In this document: positions 16,297 through 24,909 of the stretch, piece after piece | How the letters are laid out: each line of letters starts with the position of its first letter | Numbering within the stretch: position 1 is the stretch's first letter | Assembly: GCA_020636105.1 (NCBI GenBank) | Contig: JACJYL010000002.1 | Span: 1,640,001-1,704,000, forward strand | Reading direction: 5' to 3' | Origin: Lewinellaceae bacterium | GTDB lineage: Bacteria; Bacteroidota; Bacteroidia; Chitinophagales; Saprospiraceae | DNA: 64,000 nucleotides | Position numbers and translations under genes: made by a program | The notes under the pieces: model-generated | Databases searched by the model: none | What the model saw: only the letters and a program-made list of their open reading frames with translations | What the model was told of the DNA's origin: nothing

Positions 16297-17031
16297 ATGA
16301 TACTCAACGCCATCATCGTAGAAGACGAAAAAATCAGCCAGGAAATTCTCCGGAATTACCTCGGAAAATACTGCCCCAAAGTCAACGTCACGGCTATTGC
16401 TTCCAACATATCCGAAGCCTTGGCTGCTATTGAGGAAAACGAATGCGATCTCCTTTTCCTCGATGTCGAAATGCCCTATGGTAATGCTTTTGACCTTCTG
16501 GACCAAATAGAAACTCCCGGTTTCCAAACGGTTTTCGTCACCGCCTATCAGCAATACGCCATCGATGCCCTGAATGCCCATGCTGCTTATTATCTTTTAA
16601 AACCTATCTCTATCGATGAACTCATCAAGGCGGTGCATTATGTAGAAGAAATCATGATGAAAGAACTTGCTTTACAGGAACAGGTGGCTACGCCCAAAAT
16701 AAAAAGCCTCGAAGGTAAAATAACCATCGGCACCCAGGACGGCTTCGAAATCCTGGAAACACAACAAATTCTTTTCTGTAAAGCCGATGACAATTACACC
16801 GAAATCTGCCTCCCAAATGAAATAAAAATCGCCAGTAAAACACTCAAACATTTTGAAGATGCTCTGGCCGGGTACGGCTTTGCCCGAATCCACAAATCCT
16901 ACCTCGTCAATGTCAGTCACATTCAAAAATATAAAAAAGGAAAAGGCGGCAGCGTCATCCTTTCCAACGGCACCGAAATACTGGTGGCTCCGGCGAGGAA
17001 AAAAGAACTGCTGGATTATTTTAAAATTTGA
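16297..17031 (+). CDS. LytTR family DNA-binding response regulator
   Basis: 244 residues. The receiver domain (about 1-118) has the acidic pocket VEDEK and the phospho-acceptor Asp56 in LLFLDVEMP, plus FVTAYQQYA and LLKPI. The LytTR DNA-binding domain occupies about 140-244 (CKADDNYTEI, FARIHKSYLVN, SNGTEILVA). LytTR regulators usually pair with membrane histidine kinases of the His_kinase type; none is adjacent, so its partner is elsewhere. It is preceded by about 95 bp of AT-rich DNA and followed by a heptamer repeat. Confidence 0.9.
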   Translation: MILNAIIVEDEKISQEILRNYLGKYCPKVNVTAIASNISEALAAIEENECDLLFLDVEMPYGNAFDLLDQIETPGFQTVFVTAYQQYAIDALNAHAAYYLLKPISIDELIKAVHYVEEIMMKELALQEQVATPKIKSLEGKITIGTQDGFEILETQQILFCKADDNYTEICLPNEIKIASKTLKHFEDALAGYGFARIHKSYLVNVSHIQKYKKGKGGSVILSNGTEILVAPARKKELLDYFKI

Positions 17032-17040
17032 TTGGGGGCT

Positions 17041-17092
17041 GGTTGCTCGTTGCTCGTTGCTTGTTGCTCGTTGCTTGTTGCTCGTTGCTGGT
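17041..17092 (+). repeat. Tandem heptamer repeat, GTTGCTN type
   Basis: Seven units of a 7-bp motif (GTTGCTC/T/G) right after the LytTR stop codon. It is followed at 17101-17150 by imperfect ACTTGGAAC-type repeats. A similar heptamer abuts the start codon at 27700. Confidence 0.85.
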
Positions 17093-17169
17093 TTTTTAAA
17101 ACAACTTGAACAACTTGGAACACTTGGAACAATTTGAACCATTGAAACGAAATCCACCAAGTTGTCCTA

Positions 17170-17919
17170 TCATCCCTTCCGTTTTTCGATCATTTTGACA
17201 TAGCGCAAAAACACCCCCCAAGCCATGATCGCGCTCACGATCAACCCTTCTTTCCCGTCGAGGAAGCCTTTTTGCAAAACGTAGTGTTTAAAAAAACGAA
17301 ACGCCGGTTTTAGGTACAAATGAAAAAAAGTCACTTTGGGCGTTTTAGCAGCATGATCATCGGCAGACCAATCGGCATAGCGGCGCATTTTATCCAAAAA
17401 ATGATCTACATCTTTATAGGTAAAATGATCCATTTTATGCCGGAGATAGCCCACCCTAATGCCCTTGGTGATAATTTCTTCGTGTACCTGCTTATCATCA
17501 TAACGGCAACTGTTTCGAAAAAAACGCACTACTTTGTCGCCCTGCCAGCCACTGTAACGGATCTTTTTACCCAGGAAATAATTTTGCCTGCCGATCCAGA
17601 AAGCATCCATATTGATCTCATCTCGGGACAGCCATGATTGAATTTCAGCGGTAAGTTCAGGGGTCAGCCTTTCATCGGCATCGAGCAGTAGAATCCATTC
17701 ATTCCGGGCTTGCGGGATGACCCAGTTTTTTTGTTTAGCGGGGCCTTCGTAAACATGTTCCAAAACCGTAGCTCCTTTTGAACGGGCAATGGCCACCGTT
17801 TCATCCGTGCTGAATGAATCCACCACGATGATCTCATTGGCCCACTGAACACTTTCCAGTAAAGAACCGATGTGATGAGCTTCGTTGTAGGTTGGAATAA
17901 TGACGGTTAAGGATTGCAT
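17170..17919 (-). CDS. Glycosyltransferase family 2 protein
   Basis: 249 residues of the WaaE/KdtX-like GT2 type. Visible motifs are VIIPTYNEAHHIGSLLESV, EIIVVDSFSTDETV, and the DxD-like LLLDADERLT near residue 80. HMDHFTYKDVDHFLDKMRRYA and the C-terminal single membrane-associated helix also fit. It probably transfers a sugar to lipopolysaccharide or another surface glycan at the inner face of the membrane. The gene begins 2 nt after cysQ ends, so both are in one operon. Confidence 0.88.
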   Translation of the reverse strand: MQSLTVIIPTYNEAHHIGSLLESVQWANEIIVVDSFSTDETVAIARSKGATVLEHVYEGPAKQKNWVIPQARNEWILLLDADERLTPELTAEIQSWLSRDEINMDAFWIGRQNYFLGKKIRYSGWQGDKVVRFFRNSCRYDDKQVHEEIITKGIRVGYLRHKMDHFTYKDVDHFLDKMRRYADWSADDHAAKTPKVTFFHLYLKPAFRFFKHYVLQKGFLDGKEGLIVSAIMAWGVFLRYVKMIEKRKG

Positions 17920-17921
17920 GG

Positions 17922-18710
17922 TTATTCCTTCTTTGCGTAGGCAATAAAATAATGGTTCAACAAATTTTCTTTATTATAACGCATGGGGCACCTGGTCACC
18001 TCATCAATGACACTCCCCCCCGCTTCTTCCAGAACGATCTGAGCGGGAGCAATATCCCATTCCATCGTCGGCCCCATTCGCGGGTAAAGTTGTGCCTCGC
18101 CTTTGGCCATTATCAAAAATTTCAGGGCACTTCCAACAGGAATCAGGTTAGGGTCTTTCAACTGGTCGATATAATCCTGGGTGGGTTTGGTGATATGGGA
18201 ACGGCTGCACACCACATTGAGGCCGGTATCCGACAAGTCGAAATCTGACTTCACCTGTAACCGGTGAACCTGTTTTTCTTTTTCCATAAAAGCTCCATGG
18301 CCTTTAAGCGCCCAATACATCTCTCCCAATGCCGGCGCCCCGACTACCCCGAGGATGGCTTCCTTTTTATGAATCAAGGCAATCTGAACGGTAAAATCGC
18401 CATTTCTTTTGATAAACTCTTTGGTGCCGTCCAAGGGATCCACCAGCCAGTAATATTCATAGTTTATACGTTCCTCATAAGAAACCGTTTTGTTCTCTTC
18501 GGAAACGATGGGCCATTTGACTTCCAGGGCCTCCAGCTCCCGGCAAATGATCTCATTGGATGCTTTGTCCGCCCTGGTCACTGGAGAATCATCCAGCTTC
18601 ATTTCCACCTGGAAATCAGCTTCATCGTTATAAATTTCCATGATCCGCGCTCCCGCTTCGTTCGCAATCTTAAGAATGGAAGGAATGAGCTCATTGAGTC
18701 GATCGTACAT
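17922..18710 (-). CDS. cysQ: 3'(2'),5'-bisphosphate nucleotidase CysQ
   Basis: 262 residues of the inositol monophosphatase superfamily. Metal-binding motifs are in place: DSPVTRADKASN, PIVSEE, WLVDPLDGTKEFI, and TMEWDIAPAQIVLEEAGG. The enzyme removes the 3' phosphate from PAP (adenosine 3',5'-bisphosphate), relieving inhibition during sulfate assimilation. It is the first gene of a two-gene operon with the downstream glycosyltransferase. It diverges from galE with 81 nt between the genes. Confidence 0.92.
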   Translation of the reverse strand: MYDRLNELIPSILKIANEAGARIMEIYNDEADFQVEMKLDDSPVTRADKASNEIICRELEALEVKWPIVSEENKTVSYEERINYEYYWLVDPLDGTKEFIKRNGDFTVQIALIHKKEAILGVVGAPALGEMYWALKGHGAFMEKEKQVHRLQVKSDFDLSDTGLNVVCSRSHITKPTQDYIDQLKDPNLIPVGSALKFLIMAKGEAQLYPRMGPTMEWDIAPAQIVLEEAGGSVIDEVTRCPMRYNKENLLNHYFIAYAKKE

Positions 18711-18757
18711 TATGGTCTTTTATTTTAAGGTAAAGATAGTTTACTTTAAGATTAAAT

Positions 18758-18765
18758 TATCTTTG
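18758..18765 (+). promoter_or_regulatory. Bacteroidota -7 promoter element for galE
   Basis: TATCTTTG matches the Bacteroidota TAnnTTTG element and ends 26 nt before the galE ATG. No clear -33 TTG is seen. Confidence 0.55.
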
Positions 18766-18791
18766 CAGTCACGCTAAACGCAATTTCAATT

Positions 18792-19814
18792 ATGGCAAAA
18801 ATACTGGTTACCGGAGGATGCGGATACATTGGTAGTCACACAATCGTCGACCTGATCAACAACGGTTTCGAGGTGATTTCTGTGGACAATTTATCAAACG
18901 CCACGGAAGATGCTTTGACTGGAATCCAAAAAATAACAGGAGTAAGCGTTCAAAATTATCGTACCAACCTGGTAGATCTGCAAGCGACCCGGCAAATTTT
19001 CACAGATCACCCTGACATTACTGGGATCATCCATTTTGCCGCCCTGAAACTGGTAGGCGAATCGGTGGAACAACCTTTAAAATATTTTAATAACAATTTA
19101 AACAGCCTGCTCAGTATCCTCAGTTGTATGGAAGAATTTAAGGTGTCCAACCTGATTTTTTCTTCTTCCTGTTCGGTTTATGGCAATGCCTCGGAGCTTC
19201 CTGTGACAGAAGATACACCGCTCCAGGAAGCAGAAAGTCCTTACGCACGGACCAAACAGATGGGCGAGCAAATCATCCGTGATTACCTGGTCAGCCAACC
19301 CGATCAGCGGTCTATTTTGTTGCGTTATTTCAATCCTGCAGGGGCACATGACAGCATTCTCCTTGGAGAATCACCGGCAGTGGCGCCATCCAACCTCGTC
19401 CCTGTCATTACAGAGACGGCCATCGGCAAACGTGAAAAAGTGGTCATATTTGGAGATGATTACGATACCCGCGACGGAAGCTGTATCCGGGATTACATCC
19501 ACATCATGGATCTGGCCAATGCTCACACCAAAGCCTTGCAATACCTCCTGGAAAACAGGAATACGGATCATTGCGAAATTTTCAACCTTGGCATCGGTCA
19601 GGGTGTTTCTGTGCTGGAAGCGGTGAATGCTTTTTTAAATATCACAGGGCAACCGTTGAATTACGAGATCGGCTCCCGGCGGGCTGGTGACGTAATGGCC
19701 ATCTATGCCGATAACACGAAAGCTTCTGCCTTACTGCATTGGCAACCTACCCGGGATATCAATGACATCATGCGTACCGCCTGGGAATGGGAGAAGAGAA
19801 AGGGAAAAGGCTAA
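18792..19814 (+). CDS. galE: UDP-glucose 4-epimerase GalE
   Basis: 340 residues, the usual length for GalE. The NAD-binding GGCGYIGSHT is at the N-terminus, the catalytic Ser region is SSSCSVYG, and Tyr-x-x-x-Lys is YARTK. RYFNPAGAH and SCIRDYIHIMDLA are signature stretches of the family. It interconverts UDP-glucose and UDP-galactose for surface polysaccharide and galactose metabolism. The gene is single, with its own -7 element, and is followed by a heptamer repeat tract. Confidence 0.95.
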   Translation: MAKILVTGGCGYIGSHTIVDLINNGFEVISVDNLSNATEDALTGIQKITGVSVQNYRTNLVDLQATRQIFTDHPDITGIIHFAALKLVGESVEQPLKYFNNNLNSLLSILSCMEEFKVSNLIFSSSCSVYGNASELPVTEDTPLQEAESPYARTKQMGEQIIRDYLVSQPDQRSILLRYFNPAGAHDSILLGESPAVAPSNLVPVITETAIGKREKVVIFGDDYDTRDGSCIRDYIHIMDLANAHTKALQYLLENRNTDHCEIFNLGIGQGVSVLEAVNAFLNITGQPLNYEIGSRRAGDVMAIYADNTKASALLHWQPTRDINDIMRTAWEWEKRKGKG

Positions 19815-19815
19815 C

Positions 19816-19869
19816 TAAAGGCTAAAGGTTAAAGGCTAAAGGTTAAAGGCTAAAGGTTAAAGGTTAAAG
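19816..19869 (+). repeat. Tandem heptamer repeat, TAAAGGY type
   Basis: Seven and a half alternating units TAAAGGC / TAAAGGT starting 1 nt after the galE stop codon. Downstream (19936-19972) are imperfect CCATTTGAAAC repeats. Confidence 0.85.
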
Positions 19870-19905
19870 TTACTTATATAATCACCCTGAAATAGACCGA
19901 AGTAA

Positions 19906-19944
19906 GATCCACGTGTACGCAGTGCCGGGGCAAGCTGAAACCAT
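19906..19944 (-). repeat. Dispersed repeat, partner of 22972-23010
   Basis: The reverse complement matches 22972-23010 at 34 of 39 positions by eye, sharing CCCGGCACTGCGT. Both lie in intergenic DNA, in opposite orientation. Confidence 0.6.
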
Positions 19945-20114
19945 TTGAAACAAGCCGAAACCATTTGAAACCATAAAGATATTGTGCAATTAGGTTTTAT
20001 TAAATAACGGACGAAAGAATATCTGATCATCTATTTTTTTTATCCTTTTATCGAGTTATTCAATCATATTTGGCAACAAAACGCGTTATTCGTACTAAAA
20101 TAAATCAGAAAATT

Positions 20115-20966
20115 ATGTTCAAAAAATTATTATTCCTACTCGTTTTGACGAGTACCACATTCTTTATGAATGCTCAGACCGTTGACGGAATCATTGAAAA
20201 CTATTTCGAAAATTCAGGCGGTCTGCAAAAATGGAAAGACCTGAAGTCGCAAAAGATGGAAGGAAAGGTTCTTGTACAAGGCATGGAACTTCCCGGCACC
20301 ATTTCTGCCGCTTATCCTAACAAGCAGCGCATGGATTTTTCTGTTCAGGGCATGACCATTGTCCAGGCTTATGACGGGACCACTGCATGGGGCATCAATC
20401 CTTTCCAGTCAGGTCCTGAGCCACAAAAAATGCCTGAAGAAATGGCAGAAGAAATGGATCAGGAATTTCCCAACATCTACCTCCACTACAAGGATAATGG
20501 CCACACGCTGGAACTCGAAGGCAAAGAGGAGATCGAAGGAACGGAATGTTACAAAATTAAAGTGACCAAAAAAGACGGTAAAACTGAGTACCACTTTTTC
20601 GACACAGAGTACTATATTCCTGTGATGGTCAGAACAATTGCTTCATCCGGTCCTGCTGCAGGACAAGCTTCCGAAACGTTCCTGAGTGAATATGAGGAAG
20701 TGGATGGGTTGATGATGCCTTTTTCCATCGAGACCAAGATGAACGGTCAGAGTGTGATGAAGTTAGCCATTTCCTCCATCGAGATTAATCCTGAACTTGA
20801 GGATAGTGTTTTTGCTTTCCCGGGTGGAACTGAAGAAGAAGCCGTGGAAGAAGCGCCGGCTGAAGCGATGGAAGAAATGATAGAAGAAGCGCCACAGAAG
20901 GTTGAAAAAATGGAAAAGATGGAGAAAATGGAAAAGCCAAAAAAAGCGAAAAAGGATAAGAATTAA
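20115..20966 (+). CDS. LolA-like outer membrane lipoprotein-sorting family protein
   Basis: The first ATG followed by a signal peptide is at 20115 (MFKKLLFLLVLTSTTFFMNAQ), which I prefer over the upstream non-ATG start. About 220 residues after the signal peptide look like the half-barrel LolA/LppX fold common in Bacteroidota (KMEGKVLVQGMELPG, RMDFSVQGM, AWGINPF). The C-terminal 60 residues are a low-complexity E/K tail ending in EKMEKMEKMEKPKK. The protein is probably periplasmic and may carry a lipid; the ligand is unknown. Confidence 0.7.
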   Translation: MFKKLLFLLVLTSTTFFMNAQTVDGIIENYFENSGGLQKWKDLKSQKMEGKVLVQGMELPGTISAAYPNKQRMDFSVQGMTIVQAYDGTTAWGINPFQSGPEPQKMPEEMAEEMDQEFPNIYLHYKDNGHTLELEGKEEIEGTECYKIKVTKKDGKTEYHFFDTEYYIPVMVRTIASSGPAAGQASETFLSEYEEVDGLMMPFSIETKMNGQSVMKLAISSIEINPELEDSVFAFPGGTEEEAVEEAPAEAMEEMIEEAPQKVEKMEKMEKMEKPKKAKKDKN

Positions 20967-21048
20967 AATTTTAGCTTTTGTAAAACAAGGAACCTCCCGG
21001 ATTCATTTTTTAATCGTTTGCTAAAAAACCGGTGTCTTTGTTTTTTAT

Positions 21049-21100
21049 AAAAAGATTCGGGTTACAAGTCAATTGACCTGTAACCCGAATCTTTTTTATT
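21049..21100 (+). terminator. Intrinsic terminator after the LolA-like gene
   Basis: Long stem with arms AAAAAGATTCGGGTTACA and TGTAACCCGAATCTTTTTT. A small GTCAATTGAC palindrome sits in the loop. It is A-rich on the left and T-rich on the right, so it may also stop minus-strand transcription of the facing NlpC/P60 gene. Confidence 0.85.
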
Positions 21101-21148
21101 TTTGATAATAAGAGGATTATAGCTTAATATTTTTTAACGCTGATTCCG

Positions 21149-22321
21149 TTAATAAGCTTCTGACTGTCTGATCCACTGCACCCCGTTTTCACCCGGAGTA
21201 TTCAGCACCCTTTTCGCGCACACCAGGGTATTCAGCCGGTCCTCCGCAAAATGTTCATCTCCGGGCCGCAGGCTCTCCATCTTTACCCTGCCCGTTGCAT
21301 GAATGATCTTGCCATTGCCCCGGTAAATGGCCACATGGGTGATTTTTTCTTTTTGATCTGCCGTGGCTTTTTTTCCAAAAAACAGGAGATCTCCCGGCAG
21401 CAATCCTTCAAGAGAAGTATCCACAGCAATATCAGTGCCTATATGAACCTGCTGAGAAGCATCACGCGGCAGGATGATACCGTTGAGAAAAAATACGGTT
21501 TTGGTAAACCCGCTGCAGTCCATAGCCTTTCCCGAAGTACCCCCCCACAGGTAAGGTCGGCCGATGAATTCGTCGGCAGTGGAGAGGATATTGTCAGCAA
21601 CGGGATTCCTCGAATCGAGCCACTCGGCATAATCTTTGGTCGTTCCTGCAGGTACAAAAGCCTTTCGACCGTCAGGAAAAGACAGTTCCGTCAGATTCTT
21701 TTCCGTTTCGCCAATATATCGAAGGATATTGCCGGCGAGCAGGTCACTCACCACTTGGGAGGTCATGTCCGGCAGGGCGTAAGCAAACCCGAATTGCGGG
21801 AGATAAACGACTTTCCTGGCATTTTTCCAGGCTTTCATTTCTGCTTCGTTCATCGGCGTAAAACCGCCTTCATCCAGCCACCCCAGGTAGCCGTCGGGCG
21901 TTTGCACGAGGTACCAGTCATTTTGCCGGGTCAGTAATTTGAGCGGGGTGCCGAGTGTAGCTTGTGTGGCCAGCTCAGAGGAATGCGCCGGATGGGAACG
22001 GATGTTGCAGGCAGAAAGATTGACCACTCCGAACAGACTGCCTTCAAGCGTGGTATCCGGGTATAAATGGATACGATTCTCGACATTGAGCCCGGCATCT
22101 TCGCACTTTTCCATCAACGCTGCCACGGCATCGGGCAGGTTTGAAGTTCCTTCCAACAGGTATTTCCCGCCTTTTTTGATACCTCTGATGTCAAATAAGG
22201 CCACCCGTTTGTCCGGGGCGAAATCCTGTTTGGCATCATCCATCAGGATGTTGAGGGATTCTCCTCCTCTTCCACAACCTGTTAAACAAACCAGCAAAAA
22301 TAACATCGTTGTTATCCTCAT
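21149..22321 (-). CDS. SH3 domain plus NlpC/P60 cell wall hydrolase, lipoprotein
   Basis: I place the start at the ATG at 22321, where MRITTMLFLLVCLTGC forms a lipoprotein signal; the frame is open upstream but lacks signal features. Domains are a bacterial SH3-like region (ACNIRSHPAHSSELATQ, DGYLGWL) and a second SH3-like segment, then the C-terminal NlpC/P60 domain with catalytic Cys in DCSGFTKTVF and His in ITHVAIYRGNG. It cleaves peptide stems in peptidoglycan, probably gamma-D-Glu-diaminopimelate bonds. It diverges from the metal-binding lipoprotein gene. Confidence 0.88.
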   Translation of the reverse strand: MRITTMLFLLVCLTGCGRGGESLNILMDDAKQDFAPDKRVALFDIRGIKKGGKYLLEGTSNLPDAVAALMEKCEDAGLNVENRIHLYPDTTLEGSLFGVVNLSACNIRSHPAHSSELATQATLGTPLKLLTRQNDWYLVQTPDGYLGWLDEGGFTPMNEAEMKAWKNARKVVYLPQFGFAYALPDMTSQVVSDLLAGNILRYIGETEKNLTELSFPDGRKAFVPAGTTKDYAEWLDSRNPVADNILSTADEFIGRPYLWGGTSGKAMDCSGFTKTVFFLNGIILPRDASQQVHIGTDIAVDTSLEGLLPGDLLFFGKKATADQKEKITHVAIYRGNGKIIHATGRVKMESLRPGDEHFAEDRLNTLVCAKRVLNTPGENGVQWIRQSEAY

Positions 22322-22501
22322 ATTAGAATTAAATTTTAATTTTGGCCTCCAAAATGTTTCACTTGTGGCCAAGATAAGTTTATTTGGGCAAACAATAAAC
22401 AATGGCAACCAACAGTTCATCCTTTCCCACCTACCAAAAGAACACGGCAATTGAATCGAATAAAAATCACTTTTTTAAATCCTTTAATATTTTTTCAAAC
22501 C

Positions 22502-22918
22502 ATGGAGAAGTTTAGAATTCATTTTGGAATAATGGCAATGTTTGTTGCTGTTTTGTTTTTAAGCTCCTGCGGCAATAGCGCATCAACGGAAAACGGGGAA
22601 GCTGAATCTACCGAAGCACCAGAAGGAGCAGGTACGGAAACTACGGAAGCTACCGAATCTACCGAAAGCGATGACGATACCCCCGGACCGGAAATTACTT
22701 CTGTTTACATCTGCCCCATGAATTGTGACGGCAGCGGCTCCCCTGAGCCGGGCAACTGTCCTGCATGCGGCATGGATTACGTTTTCAATGCCCCTTATCA
22801 TTCAGCCTTCATTTGCCCGATGCACTGTGAGGGCAGCGGATCAGATGCGGAAGGCCAGTGCCCTAAATGTGGTATGGATTATGTAAAGAACGAACATGCG
22901 GGACATAACCACGGGTAA
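22502..22918 (+). CDS. Lipoprotein with two heavy-metal-binding (HMBD) motifs
   Basis: 138 residues from ATG 22502. The signal MEKFRIHFGIMAMF... ends in LSSC, a lipobox. An acidic/Thr-rich linker of about 45 residues follows. Two repeats then match the heavy-metal-binding domain: YICPMNC ... CPACGMDY and FICPMHC ... CPKCGMDY. Such domains bind Cu, Ag or Zn and usually sit near CusB-like efflux proteins, but no efflux gene is adjacent. A His-rich end (HAGHNHG) adds metal ligands. It could act as a periplasmic metal sponge or chaperone. Confidence 0.8.
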   Translation: MEKFRIHFGIMAMFVAVLFLSSCGNSASTENGEAESTEAPEGAGTETTEATESTESDDDTPGPEITSVYICPMNCDGSGSPEPGNCPACGMDYVFNAPYHSAFICPMHCEGSGSDAEGQCPKCGMDYVKNEHAGHNHG

Positions 22919-22971
22919 TGGTTGAGGTGCTTTTTGAAACTTACCGATTCAGGAAAAACCTGAGGGGTCGT

Positions 22972-23010
22972 ATGGTTTCAAATTGTCCCGGCACTGCGTG
23001 CACGAGGATC
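22972..23010 (+). repeat. Dispersed repeat, partner of 19906-19944
   Basis: Matches the reverse complement of 19906-19944 at 34 of 39 positions by eye, sharing CCCGGCACTGCGT. Confidence 0.6.
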
Positions 23011-23166
23011 TCCCTTCGGTCGATTTCAGGTTGAGCGAAGCGAAATACCGAGACATTTCATGTGCATCAGAGGTTCCCTCGGGGGATTCACGTCCTTTGA
23101 TCTTTAACCGATCATCCTGCACCGGATTTTTCCTTTTGGGGAATTTTTAATCATTTCAAGATACGG

Positions 23167-23207
23167 AATCCCGAATCCTGGTTGACACAGGGTTCGGGAT
23201 TTTTTTA
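23167..23207 (+). terminator. Intrinsic terminator in an intergenic region
   Basis: Stem CCCGAATCCTG / CAGGGTTCGGG (one G-T wobble) followed by a T run. The nearest upstream plus-strand gene is the metal-binding lipoprotein, 250 bp away. Confidence 0.75.
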
Positions 23208-23753
23208 TTGTCTTTACTGGAATTACTGGACTGTTAGTTGGCCGGAGTTAAAGCTTTTCAAGTGTAGCCAGTAAGCAAATTTGGCATTGAAAATTAAATC
23301 CCGAAAAAGAAAAAATGCGGGCCTCCCTTTAGTGAATACAAGGGCGCGGGAGGGTAAACCAACCTTGATAACTCCCACTAAAACTCCTGACTATCACCTT
23401 TTTGACGACGAGCTTCGGCCACCCGGGGGAACATTAAGTGCTTTATTAACAATCTCCATTGTTTCTTCATTCCAAATCTTTGAGCACCGTTGGTGAATTT
23501 CAGTAATTTTTCCTTCAAATTGTATTCTTATTTTTAATGAAAAGCAACTTTTCAAACCAGGTTAAATCCCTGCTGAAACCTTTGATAAAGGAAGAATGAG
23601 TAGCTGAATATAATTCAATATTTGTTTTATCATGTCCAAGCACTAAGCACTGGGCAATCGAAATTTTATTTAAAGCGATTATTTTGGTACACAGTAATAA
23701 GGTCGCCCAACTGAGTGTTTAGGTTTTAGAAATGGCCATTTTGTGATGATTGT

Positions 23754-24824
23754 TCACTCTTTGACCCCCAGGCGCCGGGCGCGTTCTTCCCATTTTTCGC
23801 GTGCATACTTCCTCAGATCCTCTACGGCATCGGACTCATCCGTAATTTCCACACCAATGAGAGTTTCCAGAAGGTCTTCCATGGTCACCAATCCAACGGT
23901 GCTGCCAAACTCATCTACCACCAGGGCCATGTGGGCATTGTTGGAAGTGAGTTCTTCGAAAAAACGGGGGAGGGGCGCGCTATCCTTTACATAGAGCAAG
24001 GGCTTTGAAATATCTTTCAGTTTCTTATCATTATGGCCCTCTACCAATTGCTGCAGGAGCTCATCTTTGAGGATCATGCCTGAAAAATCATCCATATCCT
24101 CGTAAACGGGAATCCTGGAAAAAGGAAGCGGCTTGTGGCTCTTATAGAACCCCTCCAATGTAGCATTGGCATCCGCAATGGTCATCACGGTGCGCGGAGT
24201 CATAATATCCCTTACGGTGAGTTTGTCCAGCCCCAAAAGGTTCGTAATGATGGTATACTCGTTATGGGCCAGCGTGCCATCTTCTTTGACTTCATGAGCC
24301 ATAGCGGCAAAATCACGCCTGCTAAAAACGCTTTTTTCCTTTTCCTTTTTGAGATTCCGGGTGATCAACTGGCTCAGCCAGACCAGGGGAGACAAAATAA
24401 ACATCAGGATACGCAATGTGCGAACCGTGAAAGGCGCAAGTGCCTCCCAGTTGTTGGCTCCTATGGTTTTTGGAATGATTTCCGACAGGATTAATATGGC
24501 CAATGTCATCAGTACGGCAATGAGGGATTCATAGGATATTTCCCATGGTCCGACAGGCAGAAAGTGGGTGCCGAATAATTTACCCGCCTGCACTCCCACG
24601 CCCATGGCTCCTGCTGTGTGCGCAATAGTGTTCAGGGTAAGAATGGCGGACAAAGGCCTATCGATATCCTTTTTATATTCTTCGAGGATTTCACCCAAAT
24701 TTCCCGGCCTGTTTTTCATCTGTCGGATAAATCGGGGCGTAATACTCAGCAGGACGGCTTCGAGCACCGAACACAAAAAGGAAAAACTTATTGATATCAA
24801 AAAAAACGCTAACAATGATCCCAT
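23754..24824 (-). CDS. CNNM/DUF21 and CBS domain membrane protein
   Basis: 356 residues. The N-terminal CNNM (DUF21) transmembrane domain (about 1-190) shows LEAVLLSITPRFI, LNTIAHTAGAMGVG and ILSEIIPKTIGANNW. Two CBS domains follow (DIMTPRTVMT, then VVDEFGSTVGLVTMEDLLETLIG). The C-terminal CorC/HlyC domain of many relatives is absent, so this is the short type. Members are linked to Mg/Co efflux or tolerance. A -7 element lies only 4 nt before the start codon, so the message may be leaderless. The gene is monocistronic. Confidence 0.88.
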   Translation of the reverse strand: MGSLLAFFLISISFSFLCSVLEAVLLSITPRFIRQMKNRPGNLGEILEEYKKDIDRPLSAILTLNTIAHTAGAMGVGVQAGKLFGTHFLPVGPWEISYESLIAVLMTLAILILSEIIPKTIGANNWEALAPFTVRTLRILMFILSPLVWLSQLITRNLKKEKEKSVFSRRDFAAMAHEVKEDGTLAHNEYTIITNLLGLDKLTVRDIMTPRTVMTIADANATLEGFYKSHKPLPFSRIPVYEDMDDFSGMILKDELLQQLVEGHNDKKLKDISKPLLYVKDSAPLPRFFEELTSNNAHMALVVDEFGSTVGLVTMEDLLETLIGVEITDESDAVEDLRKYAREKWEERARRLGVKE

Positions 24825-24828
24825 AGGT

Positions 24829-24836
24829 CAAAAATA
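24829..24836 (-). promoter_or_regulatory. Bacteroidota -7 element directly before the CNNM gene
   Basis: On the minus strand TATTTTTG fits TAnnTTTG and ends 4 nt upstream of the ATG, predicting a leaderless or near-leaderless transcript. Confidence 0.5.
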
Positions 24837-24909
24837 ACAAATTTGATCATTTTTTGAGATGAAGAAGCCGAAATTAGTTTTTGCCCGGGGAAAGAGCCAT
24901 GGGCTAAAA

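Larger units (their letters stand above)
22919..23753. other. 835-bp intergenic region with repeats and no supported gene
   Basis: Contains a dispersed repeat (22972-23010), a short GTTGAGCGAAGCGAAATAC repeat (23029-23052), and a terminator (23167-23207). A 71-codon frame at 23281-23496 has odd composition (runs of R, K, P) and no family features, so I do not call it. Otherwise degenerate sequence. Confidence 0.5.

Noticed and set aside
23281..23496. 71-codon plus-strand frame
   Set aside because: Odd composition, no family features, no promoter; it lies in a degenerate intergenic region.
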